This document shows positions 45,573 to 55,049 of a stretch of DNA of 64,000 nucleotides, piece after piece. The position numbers and the translations under genes are program-made. Within the stretch, counting starts at the first letter, position 1. The number at the start of each line of letters is the position of its first letter. The stretch spans positions 992,001 to 1,056,000 of the forward strand of contig NZ_CP137854.1 of NCBI RefSeq assembly GCF_033546935.1, in the 5' to 3' direction. The notes below the pieces were generated by a model that was not told the DNA's origin, ran no database searches, and was given only the letters and a program-made list of their open reading frames with translations. Source of the stretch: Xylophilus sp. GOD-11R. GTDB taxonomy: Bacteria > Pseudomonadota > Gammaproteobacteria > Burkholderiales > Burkholderiaceae_C.

Positions 45573-47366
45573 ATGCTCAATTCATCGCCTGCCTCGCTAC
45601 CCCGCGGTGCGACGGTACCCATCGCCACCCGGCCAGCGGCTGCCGTCACCACCACGCCACCGCACGCCGAACCCAGCCGCCTGGAACACCTGCCGCCCGA
45701 GCTTCTGCTGGACATCGGTCAGTTCGTGCTGCGGGACAACGCCGTGACGCCATCGTTCAACCGCTTGCCCGAAATCGGTTTGCTCAACCACCGCCTCAAC
45801 ACCGTCTTCCAGATGCCGGCGGAGGCCACCAGACTCGCACGGCGCTTGTGGATGGCCGAAGATCCCAAAGAATTCGTCGCGGCCGTAGATGGCCTCCAGC
45901 AGGTACCACCGAGCGAGTGCAGCGCTTGCTGGGATTCGGTCGTGCCGGCCATGCTGCGGCAGATCGAGGGTCACGATCCATCGACGGTTTCCTGCCTGGT
46001 CGCACAGGTGGTGCAGCGCATGCCGGACAACCCGGCGATCCGCCTGCGGGTGTTGCAGCAGTTGACCGACCGCCTGCTGAAGCGGCCGGAAATTTTCCTG
46101 GGACTGTTCGATCGCCTGATCGTCGCCTGCACCGCCGAGCCCCGCATCCCGGAGGCGCTGTGGCGCCAGCTGCTGGAGCTGATGGCCAAGGGGCCCGCGC
46201 ACTGGAACAACGAGTCGGCGAGGTCCGCCTCGGCGGCACGCCTGTCGCCGGCCCGACGTGTCGAATTTGAGCTGATGCGCGACATTCGGCAGCTGGAGCT
46301 TCCATGGTCGATTTCCGACCTGAACGACCTCTACCCGATCGTGCGGCGAATCGAAGCGCTCGAGCCGGGGCCCTCGGTCACCATTCTCTACCGCGCATTG
46401 ATCAGCAGCTGGGAGCGCTCGGGCACATTCGACATGGAACCCGGCCTGTCGGTCATTCAGGCATCGCTGCTGGCGGCGGCTGAAAAGCCCCGCTATCGCG
46501 AAGAAGCGCTGTCCTTGCTGCCGCGAGCACACGAGCCGCAGCCGGAACTGCTCGGCGTGCTGCAACACCATCTGGGCCATTTGCGGCCGTTGGCCGCGAT
46601 GCGCTTGCTGACCAGTCAAATGCTGACCTTCCTCACCGACCTGCAATGCCTGCCAACGCAGTGCGCCGACGCGCTGCAGCGTGCGCGTGCGCTACCGGCC
46701 GAGCATGCGGAGGCGACACTGGAGCTGGCCCGCAACATGCCCACGTTGCATGGTTCCCATCACCGGGCCGAACTCGACGCGATGCTCATGGCCGAGCTGC
46801 CCCGCCTGCCGCTCGTGCATCGCCTGCCGGTGATGCGGGAGTTCGTGCCCGCCCACTACCTGGATCCGGTCTGGCGACCGGAACGCGCAGGCGTCTGGCA
46901 ACAGTGGGTTCAGCAAAGCTGCGAAGCCGCGATGCAGGACCGCGCGGACATGCCGGCACGCGAGGGCATCCGGATGCTGGCCGGTGTCTTGTGCCACGAG
47001 GAATGGCGAGACCGGGTACGGCTTTCCGAGGGGCCGCGCACGGGCCCGATCCGGGCCGCGCTCTTGCACCTGCTGGACGGCTTGCCGCAGCAGGAGCTGT
47101 TTCCTGCCCTGCGGGAGGCGTTGCTGGCTTATGGCGGCGACTACCACGCGCGCGGCGCTTCGTTGGCCACGGTGCAGCAACTGCTGCGTTGCTGCGCACG
47201 ACTGCCGCTGGAAGAGCGCACCGGCCTTCTCCGCTATTTCGAGAACGCCACCCACGGCGCACCGGCCGAGATTCGCCAACTGTTCACCGCGTTCGAGAAG
47301 GGCCTCCAAGAGGAGCGGGGTGCCTGGAAATCGCTCTACGGCACGATGCCGAATCACGAGGCCTGA
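45573..47366 (+). CDS. F-box-like candidate T3SS effector, paralogue 5
   Basis: A 597-aa paralogue. Its leader (MLNSSPASLPRGATVPIATR) is Ser/Pro/Thr-rich. The F-box-like segment is at about 37-82 (LEHLPPELLLDIGQFVLRDN; LPEIGLLNHRLNTVFQMP). CWDSVVPAMLRQ follows. The helical body has ARRVEFELMRDIRQLEL and QCADALQRARALPAEHAEAT, with LLRCCARLPLEERTGLLRYF near the C-terminus. A GGAG site seven bases upstream supports ATG 45573 over the GTG-type start at 45501, which lies inside the PIP box. Last member of the array before the liu genes. Confidence 0.75.
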   Translation: MLNSSPASLPRGATVPIATRPAAAVTTTPPHAEPSRLEHLPPELLLDIGQFVLRDNAVTPSFNRLPEIGLLNHRLNTVFQMPAEATRLARRLWMAEDPKEFVAAVDGLQQVPPSECSACWDSVVPAMLRQIEGHDPSTVSCLVAQVVQRMPDNPAIRLRVLQQLTDRLLKRPEIFLGLFDRLIVACTAEPRIPEALWRQLLELMAKGPAHWNNESARSASAARLSPARRVEFELMRDIRQLELPWSISDLNDLYPIVRRIEALEPGPSVTILYRALISSWERSGTFDMEPGLSVIQASLLAAAEKPRYREEALSLLPRAHEPQPELLGVLQHHLGHLRPLAAMRLLTSQMLTFLTDLQCLPTQCADALQRARALPAEHAEATLELARNMPTLHGSHHRAELDAMLMAELPRLPLVHRLPVMREFVPAHYLDPVWRPERAGVWQQWVQQSCEAAMQDRADMPAREGIRMLAGVLCHEEWRDRVRLSEGPRTGPIRAALLHLLDGLPQQELFPALREALLAYGGDYHARGASLATVQQLLRCCARLPLEERTGLLRYFENATHGAPAEIRQLFTAFEKGLQEERGAWKSLYGTMPNHEA

Positions 47367-47398
47367 CAGGGTTCACCAGGCGGGCCGCGCCATGGTGT

Positions 47399-49414
47399 TC
47401 AGGCGCGCAACACCAGCAGCGGCGCGCCTTCGCCGACCTGGTCGCCCGGCGCGTAGAGCAGTTCCTCGACAACGCCGTCGACCGGCGCGGCGATGGTGTG
47501 CTCCATCTTCATGGCTTCCATCACCGCCAGCGGCTGGCCCCGTGTGACCCGTTCACCGACAGCGACCGTGAACGACACCACCTTGCCCGGCATGGGCGCC
47601 GTCAGCCGACCTGCGTCGGACTGCGTGTGACCGGCGTGGGCGAGCGGGTCGACGATGCGGACCACGGACGCGCCGCGATCGGTGAACACGTTGGCCATGT
47701 CGCCGTGCCGGTGCACGAAGGCGGTGAGGCGGTCTGCGCCCAGCCGCAGATCGAGTGCGTCGTCGGCCGCGGGCGACCACGACAGCGGCTGCGTGGCGCC
47801 ATCGACCGTCAGTGCCATGCTGCCATCGCGCTCGCGGGCCAGCACCGCGCGCACCGCATCGCCGCGATGCTCGAAGTCGAAGGGCCGGGTCATCGCGCCG
47901 TGCGAGCGCCAGCCATCGCGGCGGGCGAAGGGGTCGCCGCTCGGCGCTGCTGTCTTCTCTTCGTCGGCCAGCTGCCGCACGACCGCCGCCGCGATGGCCG
48001 GCGCACGGCCGAGCGTGTCCTGGTCGAACAGCACTGCACGTTCGCGTTCGATGAGGGCGGTGTCGAGCCTGGCGTGGGCGAACGAATCGCTTGCCAGCAC
48101 GCGGCGCAGGAACTGCACGTTGGTCGGCAGTCCCACGATGCGCATGCGCGCCAGCGCGGCATCGAGCCGGGCCAGCGCCTGTTGGCGGTCGTCGCCGTGC
48201 ACGATCAGCTTGGCGATCATCGAGTCGTAGAAGGGCGTGATCGTGTCGCCCTCGCGCACTCCGTCGTCGATGCGCACTGCGCCGCGTTCGAAATTCTCGG
48301 CCTCGGGCGTGCGGTAGACGGCCAGCGTGCCAGTGCTCGGCAGGAACTGGTTGTCGGGGTTTTCCGCGCAGATGCGGGCTTCGATCGCGTGGCCCTGCAT
48401 GCGCAGCTCGTCCTGGCGCAGCGGCAGCGGCTCGCCCGCGGCGACGCGCAACTGCCACTCGACCAGGTCGAGGCCGGTGATGGCTTCGGTCACCGGGTGC
48501 TCCACCTGCAGGCGGGTGTTCATTTCCATGAAGAAAAACTCCATGGTGGGTTCTTCTTCGCCTTGTCCGCCGCGCTGTTCGGCGATGAATTCGACCGTGC
48601 CCGCGCCCACGTAGCCCACGGCCCGCGCGGCGGCCACGGCGGCCTCGCCCATGCGGCGGCGCAGGGACTCGGTCATGCCGGGGGCGGGGGCTTCTTCCAG
48701 CACCTTCTGGTGGCGGCGCTGCACCGAGCAGTCGCGTTCGAAGAGGTAGACGTAGTGGCCTTGCTGGTCGCCGAAGACCTGGATTTCGATGTGGCGGGGG
48801 CGTTGGACGTACTTCTCGATCAGCACGGCGTCGTTGGCGAAGCTGGCTGCTGCTTCGCGTCGGCAGGAGGCGAGGGCTTCGATGAAGTCTTCGCTGCGGG
48901 TGACGACACGCATGCCCTTGCCGCCACCACCGGCGCTGGCCTTGATGAGGACGGGGTAGCCGATGTGGTCGGCTTCTGTCTGGAGTCTTTCCGGGTTCTG
49001 GTCTTCACCGTGGTAGCCGGGGACCAGGGGGACGCCGGCTGCTGCCATCAGGCGCTTGGATTCGGCTTTGAGGCCCATCGCTTTTATCGCTGCTGGCGGG
49101 GGGCCTATGAAAACCAGGCCCTCGGTGGCGCAAGCGGTGGCGAAGTCTGCGTTTTCGCTGAGGAAGCCGTAGCCGGGGTGGATGGCTTCTGCGCCTGTTT
49201 GTTTTGCTGCCTGCAGGATTTTTTGCCACTGGAGGTAGGTTTCTCTTGGCGTTTCTCCCGGGAGTGCGATGGACTCGTCGCAGGCGGCTACGTGTTTGGC
49301 GGTTTGGTCGGGGGTGGAGTGGAGGGCTACGGTGCGGATGGCCATCTTCTTGGCCGTCGAGGCGACGCGGCAGGCGATTTCGCCGCGGTTGGCTATGAGG
49401 ATTTTTTTGAACAT
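47399..49414 (-). CDS. mccA: 3-methylcrotonyl-CoA carboxylase biotin-containing alpha subunit
   Basis: A 671-aa biotin carboxylase chain. In order: the N-terminal domain (FKKILIANRGEIACRV), the ATP-grasp with the Gly-rich loop KASAGGGGKGMRVV, ERDCSVQRRHQKVLEEAPAP, EMNTRLQVEHPVTE, and a C-terminal biotinyl domain with the biotin Lys in VMEAMKMEHT. This domain order fits MccA/LiuD and also propionyl-CoA carboxylase. The nearby mccB-ivd pair points to leucine and isovalerate breakdown. It carboxylates biotin with ATP and bicarbonate. It is separated from mccB by a repeat block and a VapBC module. Confidence 0.9.
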   Translation of the reverse strand: MFKKILIANRGEIACRVASTAKKMAIRTVALHSTPDQTAKHVAACDESIALPGETPRETYLQWQKILQAAKQTGAEAIHPGYGFLSENADFATACATEGLVFIGPPPAAIKAMGLKAESKRLMAAAGVPLVPGYHGEDQNPERLQTEADHIGYPVLIKASAGGGGKGMRVVTRSEDFIEALASCRREAAASFANDAVLIEKYVQRPRHIEIQVFGDQQGHYVYLFERDCSVQRRHQKVLEEAPAPGMTESLRRRMGEAAVAAARAVGYVGAGTVEFIAEQRGGQGEEEPTMEFFFMEMNTRLQVEHPVTEAITGLDLVEWQLRVAAGEPLPLRQDELRMQGHAIEARICAENPDNQFLPSTGTLAVYRTPEAENFERGAVRIDDGVREGDTITPFYDSMIAKLIVHGDDRQQALARLDAALARMRIVGLPTNVQFLRRVLASDSFAHARLDTALIERERAVLFDQDTLGRAPAIAAAVVRQLADEEKTAAPSGDPFARRDGWRSHGAMTRPFDFEHRGDAVRAVLARERDGSMALTVDGATQPLSWSPAADDALDLRLGADRLTAFVHRHGDMANVFTDRGASVVRIVDPLAHAGHTQSDAGRLTAPMPGKVVSFTVAVGERVTRGQPLAVMEAMKMEHTIAAPVDGVVEELLYAPGDQVGEGAPLLVLRA

Positions 49415-49575
49415 TTTTTGGGGGTCTCCGCTGGCCGGGGTAGGGGGTCTCTTCTTCTTTTCTTCTACCGAACTTGGGGTGTGGTCGTTGCTCTTGCTGA
49501 GCCTGCTTCTTTCTTTTTTTCTTCTACTGGTCGTAGGGTGGAGCTGGGGGCTTGCGCGCCCCCAGACCCGCGGTA

Positions 49576-49603
49576 ACTTTCTTTTGTTGGGACAAAAGAA
49601 AGT
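49576..49603. repeat. 11-bp perfect hairpin
   Basis: ACTTTCTTTTG (49576-49586) and CAAAAGAAAGT (49593-49603) are exact reverse complements with a 6-base loop. It lies about 160 bases upstream of mccA. Confidence 0.8.
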
Positions 49604-50133
49604 CACCAAAGAAAAACCCTTGAAGACGAGCTCGAGGCTCGGTCGGGCCATTGCTTCGCTCGGCCTGGGGAATGTGCCTTCGAACGCTCTAGCGGCAACA
49701 GTTTGGACAAGGGTCGATCGAGTGCCTTGGCCCCTGCTTCGCAGGGTCGGGGCTGAGAGGGTAAGGACAGGCGACCGCACTGAGCACGGTGAGGGGGCCG
49801 CATGCTTTCCATCGCCATGCTCTGTGACGGACGCTCCATGGTCTGCGCGCTGTTTGCCGTACCGACCGATGCGGCAGCCGTGTACCCATCTGCACCGCCC
49901 CATGGACGTGTCGCCCCTTTCACCTGTCGAGCGCAGCGAAGACCGTCGAAGGCCGAGCGCAGCGATGGCCCGTGTAGTGTTTGGGGTCCCCTGTGGTCGA
50001 GAGCGAGGAACGGAGGTTTTGCGGATAAGGGCTGGCGGCTGTCTGAGCGAAGCGAGTTCCGCCAGACCCCGCAAAACCGAGTACCGCAGCGTGTCCGAAG
50101 GACCTCGCCCACCGGGGTCGCCTTTCTTTGGTT

Positions 50134-50159
50134 ACTTTCTTTGGCGAAGCAAAGAAAGT
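50134..50159. repeat. 10-bp perfect hairpin related to the one at 49576
   Basis: ACTTTCTTTG (50134-50143), loop GCGAAG, CAAAGAAAGT (50150-50159). The stem sequence is nearly the same as in the 49576 hairpin, so the two belong to one repeat family. Flanking GC-rich arms (CACCGGGG and CGCCGGGG) extend the symmetry. Confidence 0.8.
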
Positions 50160-50190
50160 GACTCGCCCGCCGGGGCGAAATCCCGGCCTC

Positions 50191-50330
50191 AGCCCTCCGC
50201 AGGAGACACAGCCCACGCAGTGGCACGCAACCGGCAGAGGACAGCGGCCCAAGCAGTGGCACAGCCCTCCGCCGGAGACACAGCCCACGCAGCGGCACAC
50301 CCCTCTGCAGGAACCCGAATCCAGCCAGTG
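50191..50330. repeat. 36-bp tandem repeat, about four degenerate units
   Basis: The marks GCAGTGGCAC (50217, 50253) and GCAGCGGCAC (50289) are exactly 36 bases apart, and AGCCCTCCGC/AGCCCTCCGC recurs at 50191 and 50263 (72 bases). Units two and four are diverged. No reading frame through it is convincing. Confidence 0.7.
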
Positions 50331-50345
50331 AGCCACCCCACCCCA

Positions 50346-50738
50346 TCAAGATCCCCAGCCCCTCAACCGCTCAATAGCAGCAAAATCCCGATCCCCATGC
50401 AGCAGCGGGCAATCGTTCTCCACACACCAGGCCCCGACCATCAAATCGATGGCACTGCGAACCGTCACGCCGAGCGCGCGCAGATCCCGGTAGATCGAAG
50501 CCGCCCGAAGCGCCACCGCTTGACCCCCCGCCACCGCCATCGGCAAGGCCGAAAAAGCCCGTCGCGCAGCCAGAAAATCCTTCTGCACCCGAAACCCGCG
50601 CAGTACCTCCATCAACACCAGATCGAGCACCACGATCTCCTGCGCACTGTCCTCCAGCGCCTCGTCGAGCAAGCGCGTCTGCGGCGTATCGCAACCGTTG
50701 AAATAGGCGATCCACACACTCGAATCGACCGTCAACAT
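50346..50738 (-). CDS. vapC: VapC-family PIN-domain toxin
   Basis: A 130-aa PIN-domain ribonuclease, the toxin of a type II module. The acidic active-site residues are in MLTVDSSVWIAYFNG (Asp4), LVLMEVLRGF (Glu near residue 45), SAIDLMVGAWC and LLHGDRDFAAI. The start ATG at 50738 overlaps the stop of the antitoxin gene, as usual for vapBC. The longer frame upstream is the antitoxin region in another frame. Confidence 0.9.
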   Translation of the reverse strand: MLTVDSSVWIAYFNGCDTPQTRLLDEALEDSAQEIVVLDLVLMEVLRGFRVQKDFLAARRAFSALPMAVAGGQAVALRAASIYRDLRALGVTVRSAIDLMVGAWCVENDCPLLHGDRDFAAIERLRGWGS

Positions 50739-51016
50739 CACGCCTTGCCACCCTGACGTGAGGGTTTCTTCCCCGGTGCCGGCGATCGGTAAGGACGCTC
50801 CGCCTCCTGCACCGTGTGCGCAGCCGCCGAAACATCCCGCCCACCGGTTCCGTCGTCCCAAGCGAGCTTGCCCCGCAAGGCACGAATCCCCTGATAGGCC
50901 GCGCGTCGCGCCACCAGCCGCAAGCCTTCCTCGACCGCGTCGCGCTTGGTGCGAAATCCGCCGGCCGTCATGGCCGCCGCCATCAGGGCGTCGTCGATCA
51001 CGATGTTGGTTCTCAT
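50738..51016 (-). CDS. vapB: VapB-family antitoxin
   Basis: A 92-aa antitoxin. The N-terminal MRTNIVIDDALMAAAM with TKRDAVEEGLRLVARRAA is the ribbon-helix-helix DNA-binding type common in VapB_2 proteins. The C-terminal half (Gly/Pro/Lys-rich) would wrap the toxin. Toxin and antitoxin overlap by one codon frame (TGATG). The pair probably represses its own promoter, located in the 43-base gap to mccB. Confidence 0.88.
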   Translation of the reverse strand: MRTNIVIDDALMAAAMTAGGFRTKRDAVEEGLRLVARRAAYQGIRALRGKLAWDDGTGGRDVSAAAHTVQEAERPYRSPAPGKKPSRQGGKA

Positions 51017-51059
51017 CGGTTTGCCTGTGTGTATGTAAATGGAAAATCATACACATCGC

Positions 51060-52664
51060 CTACATCCGGAACACACCGAATTTCGGCGGCGCCACCACCT
51101 GGTGCCGCGAAGCCGCCAACCCCAGCGCCAGCACCCGCCGCGTATCGGCCGGGTCGATCACCCCGTCGTCCCACAGCCGCGCACTGGCGTAGTACGGATG
51201 GCCCTGCACCTCGTACTGCTGGCGGATCGGCGCCTTGAAAGCTTCTTCCTCGTCGGCCGACCACTGGCCGCCGCGCCCCTCGATGCCGTCGCGCCGCACG
51301 GTGGCCAGCACGCTGGCGGCCTGTTCGCCGCCCATGACGGCGATGCGGGCGTTCGGCCACATCCACAGAAAGCGCGGGCTGAACGCACGCCCGCACATGC
51401 CGTAATTGCCGGCGCCGAAGCTGCCACCGATGATCACGGTGAACTTCGGCACGTTGGCGGTGGCCACGGCCGTCACCATCTTGGCGCCGTGCCGGGCGAT
51501 GCCCTCGTTCTCGTACTTGCGGCCGACCATGAAGCCGGTGATGTTCTGTAAAAAGACCAGCGGCGTGCCCCGCTGGCAGCAGAGCTCGATGAAGTGCGCG
51601 CCCTTCTGCGCCGATTCCGAGAACAGGATGCCGTTGTTGGCCACGATGCCCACCGCCTGGCCCTCGATGTGCGCGAAGCCGCAGACGAGGGTGGCGCCGA
51701 ACCGGGCCTTGAACTCGTGGAACTCGCTTCCGTCGACGATGCGGGCGATGATTTCGCGCACGTCGAAGGGCTTGCGGGTGTCGGTGGGGATCACGCCGTA
51801 GAGCTCGTCGGCCTCGAAGCGTGGCGGGCGCGGCGGCGCGGCGGCCACGAAGTCCGCCTGCGGCGCGGTGTGCGCCACGGCCGACCGGGCCAGCGCGAGG
51901 GCGTGCAGGTCGTCGCGCGCCAGGTGGTCGGCCACGCCCGAGAGCCGGGTGTGCACGTCGCCGCCGCCCAGGTCTTCGGCGCTCACCACCTCGCCGGTCG
52001 CGGCCTTCACCAGCGGCGGGCCGCCGAGGAAGATGGTGCCCTGGTCCTGCACGATGATCGATTCGTCGCTCATCGCCGGCACATACGCGCCGCCGGCCGT
52101 GCAGCTGCCCATCACCACGGCGATCTGCGCGATGCCCTGGGCGCTCATCTGCGCCTGGTTGTAGAAGATGCGGCCGAAATGGTCGCGGTCGGGAAACACC
52201 TCGTCCTGGTTGGGCAGGTTGGCACCGCCGGAGTCCACCAGATAGATGCAGGGCAGGCGGTTCTGCTCGGCGATTTCCTGGGCGCGCAGGTGCTTCTTGA
52301 CGGTGACGGGGAAGTAGGTGCCGCCCTTGACGGTGGCGTCGTTGCAAACGATGACGCAGTCGCGGCCGGACACCCGGCCGATACCGGCAATGAGCCCGGC
52401 GCCGGGCGCGGCGCCGTCGTACATGCCGTGCGCGGCCAGCGGGGCGATTTCGAGGAATGGCGTGCCTGGGTCGAGCAGGCGTTCCACCCGTTCGCGCGGC
52501 AGCAGCTTGCCGCGCGCCACATGCTTGGCGCGGGCGCTTTCGCCGCCGCCCTCGGCGATGCGGGCGAGCTGCGCGCGCAGATCGTCGACCAGTTGCCGCA
52601 TGGCCTGCGCGTTGGCCTGGAAACCAGCGGAACGCGGGTTGAGTTGGCTGTCGAGCTGGCTCAT
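51060..52664 (-). CDS. mccB: 3-methylcrotonyl-CoA carboxylase beta subunit
   Basis: A 534-aa carboxyltransferase chain that moves CO2 from biotin on MccA to 3-methylcrotonyl-CoA. Family marks are [74 protein letters not shown] and [20 protein letters not shown]. The FPVTVKKH and GFMVGRKYE details fit methylcrotonyl-CoA more than propionyl-CoA carboxylase. It lies 4 bases after ivd. Confidence 0.95.
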   Translation of the reverse strand: MSQLDSQLNPRSAGFQANAQAMRQLVDDLRAQLARIAEGGGESARAKHVARGKLLPRERVERLLDPGTPFLEIAPLAAHGMYDGAAPGAGLIAGIGRVSGRDCVIVCNDATVKGGTYFPVTVKKHLRAQEIAEQNRLPCIYLVDSGGANLPNQDEVFPDRDHFGRIFYNQAQMSAQGIAQIAVVMGSCTAGGAYVPAMSDESIIVQDQGTIFLGGPPLVKAATGEVVSAEDLGGGDVHTRLSGVADHLARDDLHALALARSAVAHTAPQADFVAAAPPRPPRFEADELYGVIPTDTRKPFDVREIIARIVDGSEFHEFKARFGATLVCGFAHIEGQAVGIVANNGILFSESAQKGAHFIELCCQRGTPLVFLQNITGFMVGRKYENEGIARHGAKMVTAVATANVPKFTVIIGGSFGAGNYGMCGRAFSPRFLWMWPNARIAVMGGEQAASVLATVRRDGIEGRGGQWSADEEEAFKAPIRQQYEVQGHPYYASARLWDDGVIDPADTRRVLALGLAASRHQVVAPPKFGVFRM

Positions 52665-52668
52665 GGCG

Positions 52669-53841
52669 TCAGGCCGTTTCGGCGAAGAGTTCGCGGCCGA
52701 TCAGCATGCGGCGGATCTCGCTGGTGCCCGCACCGATCTCGTAGAGCTTGGCGTCGCGCCACAGCCGCTCCACCGGGAAGTCCTTGGTGTAGCCGACGCC
52801 GCCCAGCGCCTGGATCGCCTCGCCCGCCATCCAGGTCGCCTTCTCGGCGCTGTAGAGGATCGCGCCGGCCGCGTCCTTGCGCAGGGTGCGGGCGTGGTCT
52901 CCCCGGTCGCAGGCCTTGCCCAAGGCGTACACATAGGCGCGGGTGGCCTGCCAGGTGGTGTAGAGGTCGGCGACCTTGCCCTGCATCAGCTGGAACTCGC
53001 CGATCGGCTGGCCGAACTGGCGGCGCTCGTGCACATAGGGCAGCACCGCGTCCATGCAGGCGGCCATGATGCCGAGCGGTCCGCCCGAGAGCACGGCGCG
53101 TTCGTAGTCGAGGCCGCTCATCAGCACCCGCGCGCCGTTGCCTTCGCCGCCGAGCAGGTTTTCGGCCGGCACCTCGCAGTCGTCGAAGAAGAGCGGATAG
53201 GTGTTGCTGCCGCGCATGCCGAGCTTGTCGAGCTTGGCACCGGCCGAAAAGCCTTTGAAGCCTTTCTCGACGATGAAGGCGGTCATGCCCTTGGCGCCAG
53301 CGGCCGGGTCGGTCTTGGCGTAGATGACGAGGGTGTCGGCATCGCCGCCGTTGGTGATCCACATCTTGCCGCCGTTGAGTACGTAGCGGTCGCCCCGGCG
53401 CTCGGCGCGCAGCTGCATGCTGACCACGTCGGAGCCAGCGCCGGGCTCGCTCATGGCCAGGGCGCCGACCTGTTCGCCGCTGACCAGGCCCGGCAGGTAG
53501 CGGGCCTTCTGTTCGGCATTGCCGTTGCGGTGGATCTGGTTGACGCACAGGTTGCTGTGCGCGCCATACGACAGGCCGACCGAGGCGGAGGCACGCGATA
53601 CCTCCTCCAGCGCCACCAGATGCGCCAGATAGCCCATCTGCGTGCCGCCGTATTCCTCGGACACGGTCATGCCGTGCAGGCCCATGGCGCCGAGCTTGCG
53701 CCACAGGTCGGCGGGAAAGAGGTTGTCGCGATCGACCTCGGCCGCGCGTGGTGCGATCTCGGCGGCGGCGAAGTCGGCGACCGCGTCGCGCAGGGCGTCG
53801 ACGGTGTCGCCGAGCCCGAAATCGAGTCCTGGAAGCTGCAT
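52669..53841 (-). CDS. ivd: isovaleryl-CoA dehydrogenase
   Basis: A 390-aa FAD-dependent acyl-CoA dehydrogenase that makes 3-methylcrotonyl-CoA from isovaleryl-CoA. Signatures are [56 protein letters not shown] and the C-terminal [20 protein letters not shown]. The catalytic Glu in isovaleryl-type enzymes sits in the [16 protein letters not shown] helix, which is present. The ATG at 53841 has a GGAGA site nine bases upstream. Product is used by MccAB next door. Confidence 0.95.
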   Translation of the reverse strand: MQLPGLDFGLGDTVDALRDAVADFAAAEIAPRAAEVDRDNLFPADLWRKLGAMGLHGMTVSEEYGGTQMGYLAHLVALEEVSRASASVGLSYGAHSNLCVNQIHRNGNAEQKARYLPGLVSGEQVGALAMSEPGAGSDVVSMQLRAERRGDRYVLNGGKMWITNGGDADTLVIYAKTDPAAGAKGMTAFIVEKGFKGFSAGAKLDKLGMRGSNTYPLFFDDCEVPAENLLGGEGNGARVLMSGLDYERAVLSGGPLGIMAACMDAVLPYVHERRQFGQPIGEFQLMQGKVADLYTTWQATRAYVYALGKACDRGDHARTLRKDAAGAILYSAEKATWMAGEAIQALGGVGYTKDFPVERLWRDAKLYEIGAGTSEIRRMLIGRELFAETA

Positions 53842-53891
53842 GTTCTTGTCTCCGTTGATCCGACGCCAGCCTACGCCGCGCGGCGGCGCAT

Positions 53892-54980
53892 ATGGCGACA
53901 CAATGGGTGCAAATCGTGCCAGCCGACATGCCCCGAGCGCCATCCCATTCGACCCTGACGCCGCCCGCCCGTGCCGGTGCGCCGGCGGCCACGCCCATGG
54001 CTTTCGTCCGGGCGGTGGTGGCGGCCTACGAGCGCCATGCGGTCGATCCGTCGGCGGCCCTGCGCCAGGCACGGATCGCGCCGCGCGAACTGCGGCTGCA
54101 CGACGGCCGCATCACCGCATCGCAGTTCGAGGCCCTGTGCGCGCATGCGATGCAGGAGCTCGACGACGAAGCCCTGGCCTGGTTCTCGCGGCGGCTGCCC
54201 TGGGGCAGTTATGGCCTGCTGATCCGCGCGTCGGTCACCGCGCCCGACCTGGGCGTTGCCTTGCGGCGCTGGAGCCGCCACCACCGCCTGCTGGCCGACG
54301 ACGTGCTGCTGCATCTGCACATCGATGGCGATGCCGCCACGCTGCGGCTCGAGGAAACCCGGCCCATCGCGCCGGCTGTGCGCGAGCTCTGCCTGGTGAC
54401 CTTGCTGCGCTATGTGCACGGCTTCGCCTGCTGGGCCATCGATTCGCGCATCGCGCTGCGGGGGGCGTCGTTCGCCTTGCCCGAGCCACGTCACGCCGAG
54501 GTGTACGCGCTGCTTTTCGGCTGCCCGCTGGCGTTCGACGCGCCGGTCACCGCCATGCGCTTCGACGCGCGCTACCTGGCGCTGCCACTGGTGCGCGACG
54601 AGGCCGCCACCCGCGCGATGCTGCAGCAGGCGCTGGCGCTCACCGTGCGGCAATACCGGCGCGACCGGCTGCTGGCCCAGCAGGTACGCGAACACCTGCG
54701 ACAGCGGCCGGTGGCCACGGCCGAGACGGTCGCCGCCGCCCTGAACCTGTCGGCGCGCACGCTGCACCGGCAACTGCGCGAGGAGGGCAGCAGCCTGCAG
54801 TCGCTCAAGGACGAGGCACGGTTCGCGCTGGCACAGGGCCTGCTGCGCCAGACCGCGCGCTCCATCGCCCAGGTAGCGCGGGCGGCGGGCTTTCGCAACG
54901 AGAAGAGTTTCGCGCGGGCCTTCACGGCGTGGTCGGGGCTGCCGCCGGGACGGTGGCGGCAGGCGTCTGCCGGGCATTGA
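53892..54980 (+). CDS. AraC-family transcriptional regulator
   Basis: A 362-aa regulator with an N-terminal arabinose-binding-like (PF12625 type) domain (about residues 40-220; [20 protein letters not shown]) and a C-terminal double helix-turn-helix (about 260-355; [40 protein letters not shown]). It is divergent from ivd with a 50-base gap, so it is likely the local regulator of the liu genes. The start could be ATG 53892 or a later one. It is not the HrpX/HrpB-type regulator expected for the PIP boxes; that conclusion comes from domain type and position only. Confidence 0.88.
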   Translation: MATQWVQIVPADMPRAPSHSTLTPPARAGAPAATPMAFVRAVVAAYERHAVDPSAALRQARIAPRELRLHDGRITASQFEALCAHAMQELDDEALAWFSRRLPWGSYGLLIRASVTAPDLGVALRRWSRHHRLLADDVLLHLHIDGDAATLRLEETRPIAPAVRELCLVTLLRYVHGFACWAIDSRIALRGASFALPEPRHAEVYALLFGCPLAFDAPVTAMRFDARYLALPLVRDEAATRAMLQQALALTVRQYRRDRLLAQQVREHLRQRPVATAETVAAALNLSARTLHRQLREEGSSLQSLKDEARFALAQGLLRQTARSIAQVARAAGFRNEKSFARAFTAWSGLPPGRWRQASAGH

Positions 54981-55049
54981 GGCGGGTGCGGCCGGGCGGG
55001 GCGCCTGCCCCGCCGGATCGGCGCACCGGTGTGCGCGAAGCCCGCCCGC

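Larger units (their letters stand above)
49415..50345 (+). other. 0.9-kb repeat-rich noncoding block
   Basis: No gene is supported here; the frames present are low-complexity or shadows. The block contains a pyrimidine-rich stretch (about 49440-49530), two long hairpins built on ACTTTCTTTG-type stems (49576-49603 and 50134-50159), and an approximate 36-bp tandem repeat (50191-50330). The stretch around 50030-50180 looks like a dispersed noncoding repeat common in Comamonadaceae genomes; that comparison is from memory. The block separates mccA from vapBC-mccB. Confidence 0.6.

Noticed and set aside
53892..54980. The AraC-type gene as the regulator that binds the PIP boxes.
   Set aside because: It has the arabinose-binding-like N-terminal domain and is divergent from ivd, so a local role in leucine catabolism is more likely than a HrpX/HrpB role.
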